Shown here one piece after another: positions 16,996 to 25,314 of a stretch of DNA of 64,000 nucleotides. The stretch spans positions 4,402,001-4,466,000 of the forward strand of contig NZ_CP142104.1 of assembly GCF_035751725.1 (NCBI RefSeq), read 5' to 3'. A program made the translations under genes and the position numbers. How positions within the stretch are numbered: the first letter of the stretch is position 1; each line of letters begins with the position of its first letter. A model generated the notes under the pieces. The model worked only from the letters and a program-made list of their open reading frames with translations. It was not told the DNA's origin and ran no database searches. This DNA is from Pseudomonas frederiksbergensis (GTDB lineage Bacteria > Pseudomonadota > Gammaproteobacteria > Pseudomonadales > Pseudomonadaceae).

Positions 16996-17817
16996 ATGAG
17001 CGATTTGGCGGATAAGGTCCAGCGGGATTTGGTGGCGGCCATCGATAATGACGATCTGGTCCTGCCCACATTACCGGAAGTGGCCATGCAGATTCGCCGG
17101 GCCGCCGAAGATCCGGAGATCAGCGTCAGCAATCTGAGCAAAGTGATCGGCCGTGACACGGCACTCTCGGCTCGCCTGATAAAAGTGGTCAACAGCCCGC
17201 TGCTGCGCGCCACGCAGGAAGTGACGGACTTGCACACGGCCATCACCCGGCTGGGCGTCAACTACAGCAGCAACCTGGCGATTGGCCTGGTCATGGAGCA
17301 GATATTCCATGCCCGCTCCGATGTCGTCGAACAAAAGATGCGGGAAGTGTGGCGCAAGAGCCTGGAAATCGCCGGGGTCAGTTATGCGCTGTGCCGCAGC
17401 TACACGCACCTCAAGCCTGACCAGGCCGCGCTGGGCGGCTTGGTGCATCAGATCGGCGTGCTGCCGATCCTGACGTATGCCGAAGACAACAACGAACTAC
17501 TGTCGGACCCGGTCAGCCTGAACCATGTCATCGAGACGATCCATCCCGTGTTGGGGGATAAGCTGCTCAGCGTCTGGGAGTTTCCGGAGCGCTTGGTGAA
17601 ATTGCCGGGGTTGTATCTGGATTTCACCCGGGATTCGAAACAACTCGATTATGTCGACCTGGTGCAGGTTGCCGCGCTGTACTGCTACAAGGACTGCGAC
17701 CATCCGCTGAGCAGGATCGACGCGTTTGGAGTCCCCGCGATCAAGAAGCTGGGCATCGACCTGGACAACCAGGACCGCTGCGCGGACCTGGAAGAAGCGC
17801 GGTCAATGTTTTACTGA
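16996..17817 (+). CDS. HDOD domain signalling protein
   Basis: A 273-residue cytosolic protein consisting almost entirely of an HDOD domain (about residues 15-215): LPTLPEVAMQIRRA, the phosphodiesterase-like helices with VVNSPLLR and the His-containing GLVHQIGVLPIL. HDOD proteins are non-catalytic HD relatives acting as signalling scaffolds in motility and stress pathways. The metal-binding HD pair is not intact, as usual for the family. Same strand as ygfZ; target unknown. Confidence 0.85.
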   Translation: MSDLADKVQRDLVAAIDNDDLVLPTLPEVAMQIRRAAEDPEISVSNLSKVIGRDTALSARLIKVVNSPLLRATQEVTDLHTAITRLGVNYSSNLAIGLVMEQIFHARSDVVEQKMREVWRKSLEIAGVSYALCRSYTHLKPDQAALGGLVHQIGVLPILTYAEDNNELLSDPVSLNHVIETIHPVLGDKLLSVWEFPERLVKLPGLYLDFTRDSKQLDYVDLVQVAALYCYKDCDHPLSRIDAFGVPAIKKLGIDLDNQDRCADLEEARSMFY

Positions 17818-17835
17818 CAGAGCCTGTTGCGGCCA

Positions 17836-17849
17836 GGGAGCAAGCTCCC
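17836..17849. repeat. short REP-core palindrome between convergent genes
   Basis: GGGAGC-aa-GCTCCC inverted repeat in the 56-bp space between the HDOD gene and tctE. It matches the GGGAGCaaGCTCCC core of Pseudomonas REP elements and may act as a weak terminator. Confidence 0.5.
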
Positions 17850-17873
17850 CCGCCACAGGGTTACGCGTTGTTG

Positions 17874-19259
17874 TCAACCAGGGATAAAACTCACCCGCAC
17901 CTTCAATCCGCTCTCCTGCCCATCATGCAGGCTGATCTGTGCCAGGTGCGCGCGGCAGATTTCCCCGACGATCGCCAACCCCAAGCCCGAACCGGCCACT
18001 TGCTGGTTGCGTCGATAGAAGCGCTCGAACACCCGCTCCCGCTCGGTTTCAGGAATGCCGGGGCCGTCATCCTCGACCTCCAGCACCGCCGGCGCGGCGA
18101 CCCGCAGGATCACGTTACCACCCGATGGCGTATGGGCCAGCGCGTTGTCCACCAGATTGCTCAACAGCTCGTTCAGCAAAGTCGGTTCGCCCCGCAGCCA
18201 GACGGGCTCATCGGCCTCCAGCGCCAATGCGACACCCCGGGCATGAGCCAATGGCGCCATGGCCATGCCCAGTTCACGGGCGAGCTGGCTCAGGTCAAGC
18301 AATTGCGCGCCACCCTCGGCAATCGCCCGCGCGCCATTTTCCACTCGGGCCAGCGACAGCAGCTGGTTCGCAAGGTGAGTCAAGCGGTCGGTGCCCTGGG
18401 CCGCGGTCTCCAGGGTTTCGCGCCACGTGGCCGGTTCGCTGGCGCGCAAGCCCAACTCCAGGCGCGCCTTGAGGGCGGCCAAGGGCGTTCGCAGCTCATG
18501 AGCGGCATCGGCAATGAATTGCGCCTGGCGTTCAAATTGGCCGCGCAGGCGCTCAGTGAAATGGTTGAGCGCTCGCACCAGCGGCCATAACTCGTGCTGG
18601 ACTTCCACCAGCGGCAGCGGCCGCAAGTCATCCGGTTGGCGCTCTTCCACTGCGGTGCGCAAGCGCTCCAGCGGACGCAGCGCGGCACTCACTGCGAACC
18701 ACACCAACAACAGCGCCCCCACGGCCAGCATGCCCAACCGCAGCAACGTATCGGCCATCAAGCTGCGCGCCATGCTGACCCGCGCTTCTTCGGTTTCCGC
18801 CACGCGAATTTCCGCCATGCCGTTCATCTCAGGCTCGCTCACGGCCTTGAGCAGGCTCACGACCCGCACATTCTGGCCCTGGTAGGTGGCGTTGTAGAAA
18901 CGTGCCAGCGCTGGGTAATCGTCCGTGCGCGGCGTACCCGGCGGCGGACCGGGAAGGTTTTCGTAGCCGGAAATCAACTTCTGGTGGATATCGTTGACCT
19001 GGTAGTAGATACGCCCTGCGCTGTCATAGGCGAAGGTGTCCAGGGCCACGTAAGGCACGTCCGCGCTGAGCGTGCCGTCTCGCTGGGAAAGGCCGGCGGC
19101 GATGGTCCGGGCCGAAGCCAACAGCGTCCGGTCGTAGGCGGTATCGGCCGCTTCGCGACCATTCCAATAGGCGCTGAGGCCGCTGGCGAGCATCAGCACC
19201 ACCAGCAACGACGCAAGATTGCGCAGCAGCCGCCAGCGCAGGCTGTCGGGCTTATGCAT
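17874..19259 (-). CDS. tctE: sensor histidine kinase TctE (tricarboxylate sensing)
   Basis: A 461-residue inner-membrane histidine kinase. It has two transmembrane segments (about residues 12-30 and 172-195) flanking a periplasmic domain with the 2CSK-N pattern (LDTFAYDSAGRIYYQV), then HAMP, the phospho-acceptor motif AHELRTPLAALKAR, an N box (NLVDNALAHTPSGG), G1 (EDDGPGIPETER) and G2 (GSGLGLAIV). It overlaps the end of tctD by 8 nt. With the divergent tctCBA it forms the classical citrate/tricarboxylate response system. Confidence 0.92.
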   Translation of the reverse strand: MHKPDSLRWRLLRNLASLLVVLMLASGLSAYWNGREAADTAYDRTLLASARTIAAGLSQRDGTLSADVPYVALDTFAYDSAGRIYYQVNDIHQKLISGYENLPGPPPGTPRTDDYPALARFYNATYQGQNVRVVSLLKAVSEPEMNGMAEIRVAETEEARVSMARSLMADTLLRLGMLAVGALLLVWFAVSAALRPLERLRTAVEERQPDDLRPLPLVEVQHELWPLVRALNHFTERLRGQFERQAQFIADAAHELRTPLAALKARLELGLRASEPATWRETLETAAQGTDRLTHLANQLLSLARVENGARAIAEGGAQLLDLSQLARELGMAMAPLAHARGVALALEADEPVWLRGEPTLLNELLSNLVDNALAHTPSGGNVILRVAAPAVLEVEDDGPGIPETERERVFERFYRRNQQVAGSGLGLAIVGEICRAHLAQISLHDGQESGLKVRVSFIPG

Positions 19260-19923
19260 CGCGGGTTTCCAATAGATAGCCCAAGCCCCGGAACGTCACG
19301 ATCGCCACCGCATGGCCATCGAGCTTCTTGCGCAGTCGATGAACGTAGATTTCGATGGCGTCAGGGCTGGCTTCTTCGTCCAGGCCAAATACCTGGGATG
19401 CCAGTTGTTCCTTGCTCATCACCCGCCCAGGGCGGGCAATCAGCGCTTCCAGGACCGCCTGCTCGCGGGAGGTCAAGGTCATCAGTTCCTCATCCAGGGT
19501 AAAACGCCGGGTGTCCAGGTCGTAGACCAACCCACCGCAGCGCTGCTGGCGCTCGCCACCGAGCACGCTGCGGCGCAACAACGCCTTGACCCGGGCTTCC
19601 AGCTCGGTCAGTTCAAATGGCTTGGCCAGATAATCATCGGCGCCGAGATTGAGGCCATGGACGCGGTCCTTGACGTCGCTGCGAGCGGTCAACATCAGCA
19701 CCGGCAAGGTCTTGCCCCGCGCCCGCAAGCGCGCCAGCACCTCGAAACCGTCCATGCGTGGCAATCCGACATCGAGAATCGCCACCGCATATTCCTCGCT
19801 ACCCAGGGCCAGGTCGGCGGCTACCCCGTCGTGCAGCACGTCCACTGTCAAACCCGTGCTCTTGAGCGCCTGGGCGACACTTTCGGCCAGCTGCAGATGG
19901 TCTTCGACGAGCAGAACACGCAT
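19252..19923 (-). CDS. tctD: response regulator TctD (OmpR family)
   Basis: A 223-residue regulator with an N-terminal receiver domain (phospho-acceptor Asp in AILDVGLPRMDG near residue 51, Lys in YLAKPFE) and a C-terminal winged helix (IEIYVHRLRKKLDG). It is expected to activate the divergent tricarboxylate uptake genes on citrate sensing by TctE and to be subject to catabolite control. The start at 19923 (MRVLLVEDH) is the usual family start. Confidence 0.94.
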   Translation of the reverse strand: MRVLLVEDHLQLAESVAQALKSTGLTVDVLHDGVAADLALGSEEYAVAILDVGLPRMDGFEVLARLRARGKTLPVLMLTARSDVKDRVHGLNLGADDYLAKPFELTELEARVKALLRRSVLGGERQQRCGGLVYDLDTRRFTLDEELMTLTSREQAVLEALIARPGRVMSKEQLASQVFGLDEEASPDAIEIYVHRLRKKLDGHAVAIVTFRGLGYLLETRDA

Positions 19924-20136
19924 GGGTTTTTCCTCGATTCAGGGATGGCCGGCGCCATTCTTTGGCGCGGAGTTTACAGCCGCATCCGCCACTGTGAAGC
20001 CAAAAATCATCCTGAAAGCTTTTGAAAGGTTAGCGAAAGGTTGGGCCGCTAGAGTCGCTCCACGGACAGTTTCGACTGCCGGTCGCGAGACACCTCGCGA
20101 AACGAAAAACGCCTCGAAGCGTTTTCGCCGAATAAA

Positions 20137-20144
20137 AACAATAA
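20137..20144 (+). promoter_or_regulatory. candidate Crc/Hfq site (CA motif), upstream copy
   Basis: AACAATAA matches the catabolite-activity consensus AAnAAYAA recognised by Hfq/Crc on mRNA. It ends 2 nt before a GGAG ribosome site (20147-20150) that serves the 34-codon ORF. Confidence 0.5.
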
Positions 20145-20158
20145 GCGGAGTATTCATC

Positions 20159-20263
20159 ATGCTGTCCCTACAGCTCATGGCTTCAATGCCCACCCGCCTT
20201 TCCTGCCCCAACCAGACTACCCTTGCCTGTGCCACTGCGCAGACCGCACTGCCGCGTCTTTGA
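20159..20263 (+). CDS. possible 34-aa leader peptide upstream of tctC
   Basis: The ORF begins at an ATG 8 nt after GGAG and encodes MLSLQLMASMPTRL followed by a Thr/Ala-rich, Cys-containing tail ending TALPRL. There is no homology I can recognise. The strong ribosome site and the CA motif just before it suggest it is translated. It could be a regulatory leader, or a remnant of a lost gene (the opdH position). Confidence 0.35.
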   Translation: MLSLQLMASMPTRLSCPNQTTLACATAQTALPRL

Positions 20264-20319
20264 AACGCGTTTGCAAGTCTGCACCGTACATGCGCTGCGA
20301 AGCCTGATTTGAAACACAA

Positions 20320-20327
20320 AACAACAA
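20320..20327 (+). promoter_or_regulatory. candidate Crc/Hfq site (CA motif) at the tctC start
   Basis: AACAACAA fits AAnAAYAA and lies 17 nt before the tctC ATG, right next to its ribosome site (GGAGA at 20335). That is the position at which Hfq/Crc blocks translation during growth on preferred carbon sources. Confidence 0.6.
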
Positions 20328-20344
20328 CTCCTGTGGAGACAACA

Positions 20345-21337
20345 ATGAACCTAGCACTGCGTAAAGTAGCCCTTGCCGTTGGATGCCTGATGCTCGCCGG
20401 GCAAACGCTCGCCGCCGATCCATCCAAAGAGCCAAAGCGCCCCGAATGCATCGCCCCCGCCGCTCCAGGTGGTGGTTTCGACCTGACCTGCAAACTGGCG
20501 CAAAGCGCACTGGTCAATGAAAAGCTGCTGACCAAGCCGATGCGCGTCACCTACATGCCCGGCGGTGTCGGCGCGGTGGCCTACAACGCAGTGGTCGCAC
20601 AACGCCCGGCCGACGCAGGCACGTTGGTGGCCTGGTCCAGCGGTTCGTTGCTGAACCTGGCGCAAGGCAAGTTTGGCCGTTTTGATGAAACCAACGTGCG
20701 CTGGCTCGCTGCCGTCGGCACCAGCTATGGCGCCATCGCCGTGAAAAGCGATTCGCCCTACAAAAATCTTGACGATCTGGTACAGGCCCTGAAGAAAGAT
20801 CCTGGCTCGGTGGTGATCGGCTCCGGCGGCACCGTCGGCAGCCAGGACTGGATGCAGACCGCATTGATTGCCAAGGCCGCCGGTATCGACCCGCGCAAAC
20901 TGCGCTACGTGGCCCTTGAAGGCGGCGGTGAAATCGCCACGGCCCTGCTCGGCGGCCATATCCAGGTGGGCAGTACGGACATCTCCGACTCCATGCCACA
21001 TATCCAGAGCGGCGACATGCGTCTGCTGGCGGTGTTCTCCGATAAGCGCCTGGACGAGCCGGAAATGAAAGACATCCCGACCGCGGTGGAACAAGGCTAC
21101 GACATCCGTTGGCCGGTGGTACGTGGCTTCTACCTGGGCCCGAAGGTCACCGATGCAGAATACGAATGGTGGAAAAATGCCTTCGACAAGCTGCTGGCCT
21201 CCGACGAGTTCGCCAAGCTGCGCGATCAGCGCGAACTGTTCCCCTTTGCCTTGACCGGCCCCGAACTGGATACCTACGTGAAGAAACAAGTGGCCGACTA
21301 CAAGATGCTGGCCAAAGAGTTCGGCCTGATCCAGTAA
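20345..21337 (+). CDS. tctC: tricarboxylate periplasmic binding protein TctC (Bug family)
   Basis: A 330-residue periplasmic receptor that delivers citrate/tricarboxylates to TctAB. It has a signal peptide of about 23 residues (LMLAGQTLAAD) and Bug/TctC hallmarks PAAPGGGFDLTCKL, YMPGGVGAVAYN, the VIGSGGTVGSQD loop and EGGGEIATALLGGH. The ATG at 20345 follows GGAGACAAC; a TTG 36 nt upstream is in frame but would spoil the signal peptide. First gene of tctC-tctB-tctA-AbrB. Confidence 0.95.
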   Translation: MNLALRKVALAVGCLMLAGQTLAADPSKEPKRPECIAPAAPGGGFDLTCKLAQSALVNEKLLTKPMRVTYMPGGVGAVAYNAVVAQRPADAGTLVAWSSGSLLNLAQGKFGRFDETNVRWLAAVGTSYGAIAVKSDSPYKNLDDLVQALKKDPGSVVIGSGGTVGSQDWMQTALIAKAAGIDPRKLRYVALEGGGEIATALLGGHIQVGSTDISDSMPHIQSGDMRLLAVFSDKRLDEPEMKDIPTAVEQGYDIRWPVVRGFYLGPKVTDAEYEWWKNAFDKLLASDEFAKLRDQRELFPFALTGPELDTYVKKQVADYKMLAKEFGLIQ

Positions 21338-21392
21338 TCGCCTCTGTTCTCGCGGCGGCGCTGGTACAACCGGCGCCGCCCAGGAGTTAGTC

Positions 21393-21854
21393 ATGTTCGT
21401 CATCCAACGTATTGTTGCCGCAGTGCTGTTGCTGGCCTGTATCGGCCTGGCGCTGATGGCTTGGCCTTATCAGGCAGCCTTTTCCTATGAACCCGTCGGC
21501 CCGCGTGCCTTTCCCCTGCTGATACTCGGGCTGATGGGGCTGGCGCTGCTGTACATGCTGTTTCGCCCCACGCCGGTCGTACACAGCGAAGACGACCCGC
21601 AACTGGACCGCGAAACCTTGCAGAAAATCGGCATCTGCGTGTTGCTCCTGTTGGTCTTCGCCGGGACCTTCGAACCCCTGGGCTTCATCCTCGCCAGCAT
21701 TGTCACCGGTGTGCCGATGGCGCGCCTGTATGGCGGCCGCTGGGTACCGAGCGTGGTGATCATCAGCCTGATGGCCATTGGTCTTTATCTATTGTTCGAC
21801 AAGCTGATGGACGTGCCGCTGCCCCTGGGCCTGCTCGACGTCCTGGAGAATTGA
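21393..21854 (+). CDS. tctB: tricarboxylate transporter small membrane subunit TctB
   Basis: A 153-residue inner-membrane protein with four predicted transmembrane segments (about residues 8-26, 40-55, 85-105, 125-140). The EPVGPRAFPLLILGLMG motif is characteristic of TctB. It lies between tctC and tctA, with only 1 bp before the tctA start codon, so expression is coupled. Confidence 0.92.
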   Translation: MFVIQRIVAAVLLLACIGLALMAWPYQAAFSYEPVGPRAFPLLILGLMGLALLYMLFRPTPVVHSEDDPQLDRETLQKIGICVLLLLVFAGTFEPLGFILASIVTGVPMARLYGGRWVPSVVIISLMAIGLYLLFDKLMDVPLPLGLLDVLEN

Positions 21855-21855
21855 T

Positions 21856-23370
21856 ATGGATACCCTGAATTATCTCGGCCAGGGTTTTGGCGTTGCACTG
21901 ACCCCGTACAACCTGGTCACCGCGTTGAGCGGCACGTTGATCGGCACCGTCGTTGGCCTGCTGCCGGGCCTGGGCCCGATCAACGGCGTGGCGCTGCTGA
22001 TCCCGATTGCCTTCGCCCTGGGCCTGCCGCCGGAGTCGGCGTTGATCCTGTTGGCGGCCGTTTACCTGGGCTGTGAATACGGCGGGCGTATCAGCTCGAT
22101 CCTGCTCAACATCCCAGGCGAAGCGTCCACTGTAATGACCACGCTGGACGGTTATCCAATGGCTCGCCAAGGCTTGGCCGGGGTCGCCTTGTCGCTGTCG
22201 GCGTGGAGTTCGTTCCTCGGCGCGCTCATCGCCACCTGCGGGATGGTGCTGTTTGCTCCCTTGCTGGCCAAATGGGCCATTGCCTTCGGACCGGCGGAAT
22301 ATTTCGTACTGATGGTGTTCGCCATCGTCTGCCTGGGCGGCATGGCTGGCGATCGCCCGCTGAAGACGTTTATCGCGGCGTTGATCGGCCTGTTCCTGTC
22401 GTGCGTCGGCATCGACGCCAACAGCGGCGTCTACCGCTTCACCGGTGACAACATCCATTTGACCGATGGCATCCAGTTCGTCGTGCTGGTGCTGGGCCTG
22501 TTCTCCATCAGCGAGATCCTGTTGCTGCTGGAAAAAACCCACCGCGGCCAGGAAGCGGTGAAAGCCACCGGACGGATGATGTTCAACGTCAAGGAAGCGG
22601 CCTCGGTGTTCTGGGTGAACATGCGCTGCGGCGTGCTCGGCTTCATCATGGGCGTGTTGCCAGGTGCCGGGGCGACCTTGGCCAGTGCCGTGGCCTACAT
22701 GACTGAAAAACGCATGGCCGGCGCCAGCGGTACGTTCGGCCAGGGCGACAAGCGCGGCCTCGCGGCCCCGGAAACCGCCATCGGCGGCGCAGCCTGCGGC
22801 GCACTCGTACCGATGCTGACCCTCGGCGTTCCCGGTTCGGGCACCACCGCGGTGATGATCGGCGCGTTGTCGCTGTACAACATCACACCCGGCCCGCTGC
22901 TGTTCCAGCAGCAACCGGACATCGTCTGGGGCCTGATCGCCTCGTTGTTCGTCGCCAACGTCATGCTGGTGATTCTCAACATCCCGATGATCCGCGTCTT
23001 CACCCGCATCCTGGCTGTGCCGAACTGGGCACTGGTGCCCGTGATCGCGATCATCACTGGCATCGGTGTCTATGCGGTGCACGCCACCACGTTCGACCTG
23101 TTCCTGATGATCGGCATCGGTATCTTCGGCTACATCCTGCGCAAGTTGGAATTCCCGCTGTCGCCCGTGCTGCTGGGTTTCATCCTCGGCGGCCTGATGG
23201 AGCAGAACCTGCGGCGTGCGTTGTCGATCTCCAACGGTGCGCTGGAAATCCTCTGGTCCAGCCCGATCACCGCCGGTTGCTGGGTCCTGACGGCGATCAT
23301 GTTGTTCCTGCCGCTGCTGCGCATCTGGCGTCGTCGTAGCGCCCAGCGTCGTGCCCTGGCCAATGTCTGA
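21856..23370 (+). CDS. tctA: tricarboxylate transporter large membrane subunit TctA
   Basis: A 504-residue polytopic permease with about eleven to twelve transmembrane segments. Family motifs include GLLPGLGPINGVALLIP near the N-terminus, the internal repeat GVLPGAGATLASAVAY and GVPGSGTTAVMIGALSLYNITPGP. It carries citrate and related tricarboxylates using the proton/sodium gradient together with TctB and TctC. Its last codons overlap the start of the AbrB-like gene. Confidence 0.96.
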   Translation: MDTLNYLGQGFGVALTPYNLVTALSGTLIGTVVGLLPGLGPINGVALLIPIAFALGLPPESALILLAAVYLGCEYGGRISSILLNIPGEASTVMTTLDGYPMARQGLAGVALSLSAWSSFLGALIATCGMVLFAPLLAKWAIAFGPAEYFVLMVFAIVCLGGMAGDRPLKTFIAALIGLFLSCVGIDANSGVYRFTGDNIHLTDGIQFVVLVLGLFSISEILLLLEKTHRGQEAVKATGRMMFNVKEAASVFWVNMRCGVLGFIMGVLPGAGATLASAVAYMTEKRMAGASGTFGQGDKRGLAAPETAIGGAACGALVPMLTLGVPGSGTTAVMIGALSLYNITPGPLLFQQQPDIVWGLIASLFVANVMLVILNIPMIRVFTRILAVPNWALVPVIAIITGIGVYAVHATTFDLFLMIGIGIFGYILRKLEFPLSPVLLGFILGGLMEQNLRRALSISNGALEILWSSPITAGCWVLTAIMLFLPLLRIWRRRSAQRRALANV

Positions 23371-24403
23371 GGCAACAACCTTCAGACAATGGTGGGGAAC
23401 ACCGCTGGTCGGTCTGGCCGGCGGTTATCTGGCCAGCCTGATCGGCTGGCCCTTGCCCTGGATGGTCGGCTCGCTGTTGGCGATCATCCTGGTGCGCTGC
23501 CTGACCCCATGGCAATTGATGGAAATCCCCGGCGGCCGCAAATGCGGCCAATGGGTGGTGGGCATCGGCATCGGTTTGCACTTCACGCCGGTGGTGATGG
23601 AACAAGTCCTGAGCCACTTCGGCCTGATCTTCTTCGGCGCGCTGATCACCAGCGTGTCCAGCGTGGTGAGCGTGTGGCTGATGCGCCGCACCGGCGAAGA
23701 GCGCGCCACCGCTTTCTTTTCCAGCATGCCGGGCGGTTCCGGCGAAATGGTCAACCTCGGCGCCCGCAACGGTGCGGACCTCAGCCGTGTTGCGGCGGGC
23801 CAGAGCCTTCGGGTGCTGGTGGTGGTGCTGTGCGTGCCGGCCGCTTTCAAATATCTGCTGGGCGAAGGCACCCCCGTGCAACATGCCACCACGGTGGACT
23901 GGTTGTGGCTGGCGATCCTGTTCCCGGCCGGCGCCCTGCTCGCCTGGACCTGGGAACGCCTGCGCCAGCCCAACCCATGGTTGTTCGGTCCGCTGCTGGT
24001 CAGCGCGGCGGTGAGCATCGGTTGGGATTTGCACATCGGCCTGCCCGATGGTGGCAGCCAGATCGGCCAATGGCTGATCGGCAGCGGCCTGGGCTGTCAT
24101 TTCAACCGGCAGTTCTTCCGCCGGGCACCGTCGTTCATGGGACGCACGTTGGTTGGCACCGTATTGACGATGCTGATCGCCACGCTTGCGGCCCTTGGCC
24201 TGAGCACCTTGACCCACCTGGACCTGCGTTCGCTGACCCTGGGCATGATGCCCGGAGGGATCGCGGAGATGAGCCTGACGGCAGAAACCCTGCAATTGTC
24301 GGTGCCCTTGGTGACGGCGTTGCAGGTGATGCGGCTGTTGTTCGTGCTGTTCCTGGCAGAGCCGCTGTTCCGGTATTGGATGCGCAGGCCTGGGTCGGCC
24401 TGA
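23363..24403 (+). CDS. AbrB family membrane protein (putative transporter)
   Basis: A 346-residue integral membrane protein with two homologous halves, each containing a GW-PW/glycine motif, as in the AbrB/Gate domain family (often mis-annotated as ammonia monooxygenase). Motifs include LIGWPLPWMVGSLLA, FSSMPGGSGEMVNLG in the first half and MMPGGIAEMSLTAE in the second. The ATG at 23363 overlaps the tctA stop (ATGTCTGA), so it is the fourth gene of the tct operon. Function unknown; transport of a tricarboxylate or its counter-substrate is an inference from position. Confidence 0.8.
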   Translation: MSEATTFRQWWGTPLVGLAGGYLASLIGWPLPWMVGSLLAIILVRCLTPWQLMEIPGGRKCGQWVVGIGIGLHFTPVVMEQVLSHFGLIFFGALITSVSSVVSVWLMRRTGEERATAFFSSMPGGSGEMVNLGARNGADLSRVAAGQSLRVLVVVLCVPAAFKYLLGEGTPVQHATTVDWLWLAILFPAGALLAWTWERLRQPNPWLFGPLLVSAAVSIGWDLHIGLPDGGSQIGQWLIGSGLGCHFNRQFFRRAPSFMGRTLVGTVLTMLIATLAALGLSTLTHLDLRSLTLGMMPGGIAEMSLTAETLQLSVPLVTALQVMRLLFVLFLAEPLFRYWMRRPGSA

Positions 24404-24420
24404 TAGACCGAGTTGCCCTC

Positions 24421-24490
24421 TTCGCGAGCTGGCTCCCACAAAAAAGTGCGACACGCACTGACAGTGTGGGAGCGGCGGGCCCGCTAGCGC
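24421..24490. repeat. REP inverted pair (BIME)
   Basis: GCTCCCACA (24432-24440) and its complement TGTGGGAGC (24465-24473) enclose a second perfect hairpin AGTGCG-aca-CGCACT (24445-24459). It lies between the converging AbrB-like gene and ung, and probably serves as a terminator. Confidence 0.75.
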
Positions 24491-24491
24491 A

Positions 24492-25184
24492 TCAAACCGG
24501 CGGCAACCGCCATTCGATCGGTCTCTCGCCATGCTGATCGAGAAACTTGTTGGTCCGGCTGAAATGCCCGCAGCCGATGAAGCCCCGGTGGGCCGATAGC
24601 GGTGACGGATGGACCGAGGTCAACACCAGGTGTTTGGTCGCATCGATCAGCTTCTGCTTGCTCTGGGCATGTGCGCCCCACAGCAGGAACACCAAGTGCG
24701 GCTGGTGTTCACTGACCACCTCGATGACCCTGTCGGTAAAATGCTGCCAACCTTTCTTCGCATGGGCGTTGGCATTGGCGCGCTCTACGGTCAGGGTGGT
24801 ATTGAGCAGCAACACGCCCTGGTCGGCCCAGCTTTGCAGATAGCCGTGGTTGGGGATATCGATATTCAGGTCGCGCTTCAACTCCTTGTAGATGTTCACC
24901 AGCGAAGGTGGTGTCGGCACGCCCGGCTGCACCGAGAAGCACAGTCCATGGGCCTGGCCCGGGCCGTGATAGGGGTCCTGGCCGAGGATCACGACTTTGA
25001 CCTTGTCCAGCGGAGTGGAATTGAGGGCGTTGAAAATCAGCGGGGCCGGCGGATAGATCTCCTTGCCAGCGGCGTATTCACTGCGCAGGAACTCACGCAA
25101 CTCTGCCATGTAGGGCTGGTCGAACTCGGCACGCAGTGCCTGCTTCCAGCTGGGTTCGAGTTTGATACGGTCGTCAGCGGTCAT
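24492..25184 (-). CDS. ung: uracil-DNA glycosylase
   Basis: A 230-residue base-excision repair enzyme removing uracil from DNA. The catalytic Asp motif [18 protein letters not shown] (about residues 67-84) and the C-terminal leucine-loop motif [11 protein letters not shown] are intact, and [10 protein letters not shown] lies between. The ATG at 25184 ([14 protein letters not shown]) is preferred to a frame extension of 33 codons. Single-gene unit, divergent from the next gene. Confidence 0.97.
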   Translation of the reverse strand: MTADDRIKLEPSWKQALRAEFDQPYMAELREFLRSEYAAGKEIYPPAPLIFNALNSTPLDKVKVVILGQDPYHGPGQAHGLCFSVQPGVPTPPSLVNIYKELKRDLNIDIPNHGYLQSWADQGVLLLNTTLTVERANANAHAKKGWQHFTDRVIEVVSEHQPHLVFLLWGAHAQSKQKLIDATKHLVLTSVHPSPLSAHRGFIGCGHFSRTNKFLDQHGERPIEWRLPPV

Positions 25185-25314
25185 GGTTGTACCCGGTAAA
25201 AACAATGGGCGCACCCTAGGAAAGCCCACAAGGCTTGTCAATTGATCTGACGCGGATCCGGCACTTTCCCCCACAGCAGTCATACTGATGGTTCAATTTC
25301 TGATCGAGGTCACG

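Larger units (their letters stand above)
19924..20344. promoter_or_regulatory. tctD-tctC control region
   Basis: This 421-bp divergent region should carry the TctD-dependent promoter(s). Within it are a possible 34-codon ORF (20159-20263) and two A-rich catabolite-activity motifs. In P. aeruginosa and many relatives the porin gene opdH lies at this position; no trace of a porin frame is seen here. Confidence 0.6.

Noticed and set aside
21763-23082. His/Gln/Asp-rich minus-strand frame over tctA
   Set aside because: Shadow of tctA, whose transporter motifs are unambiguous.
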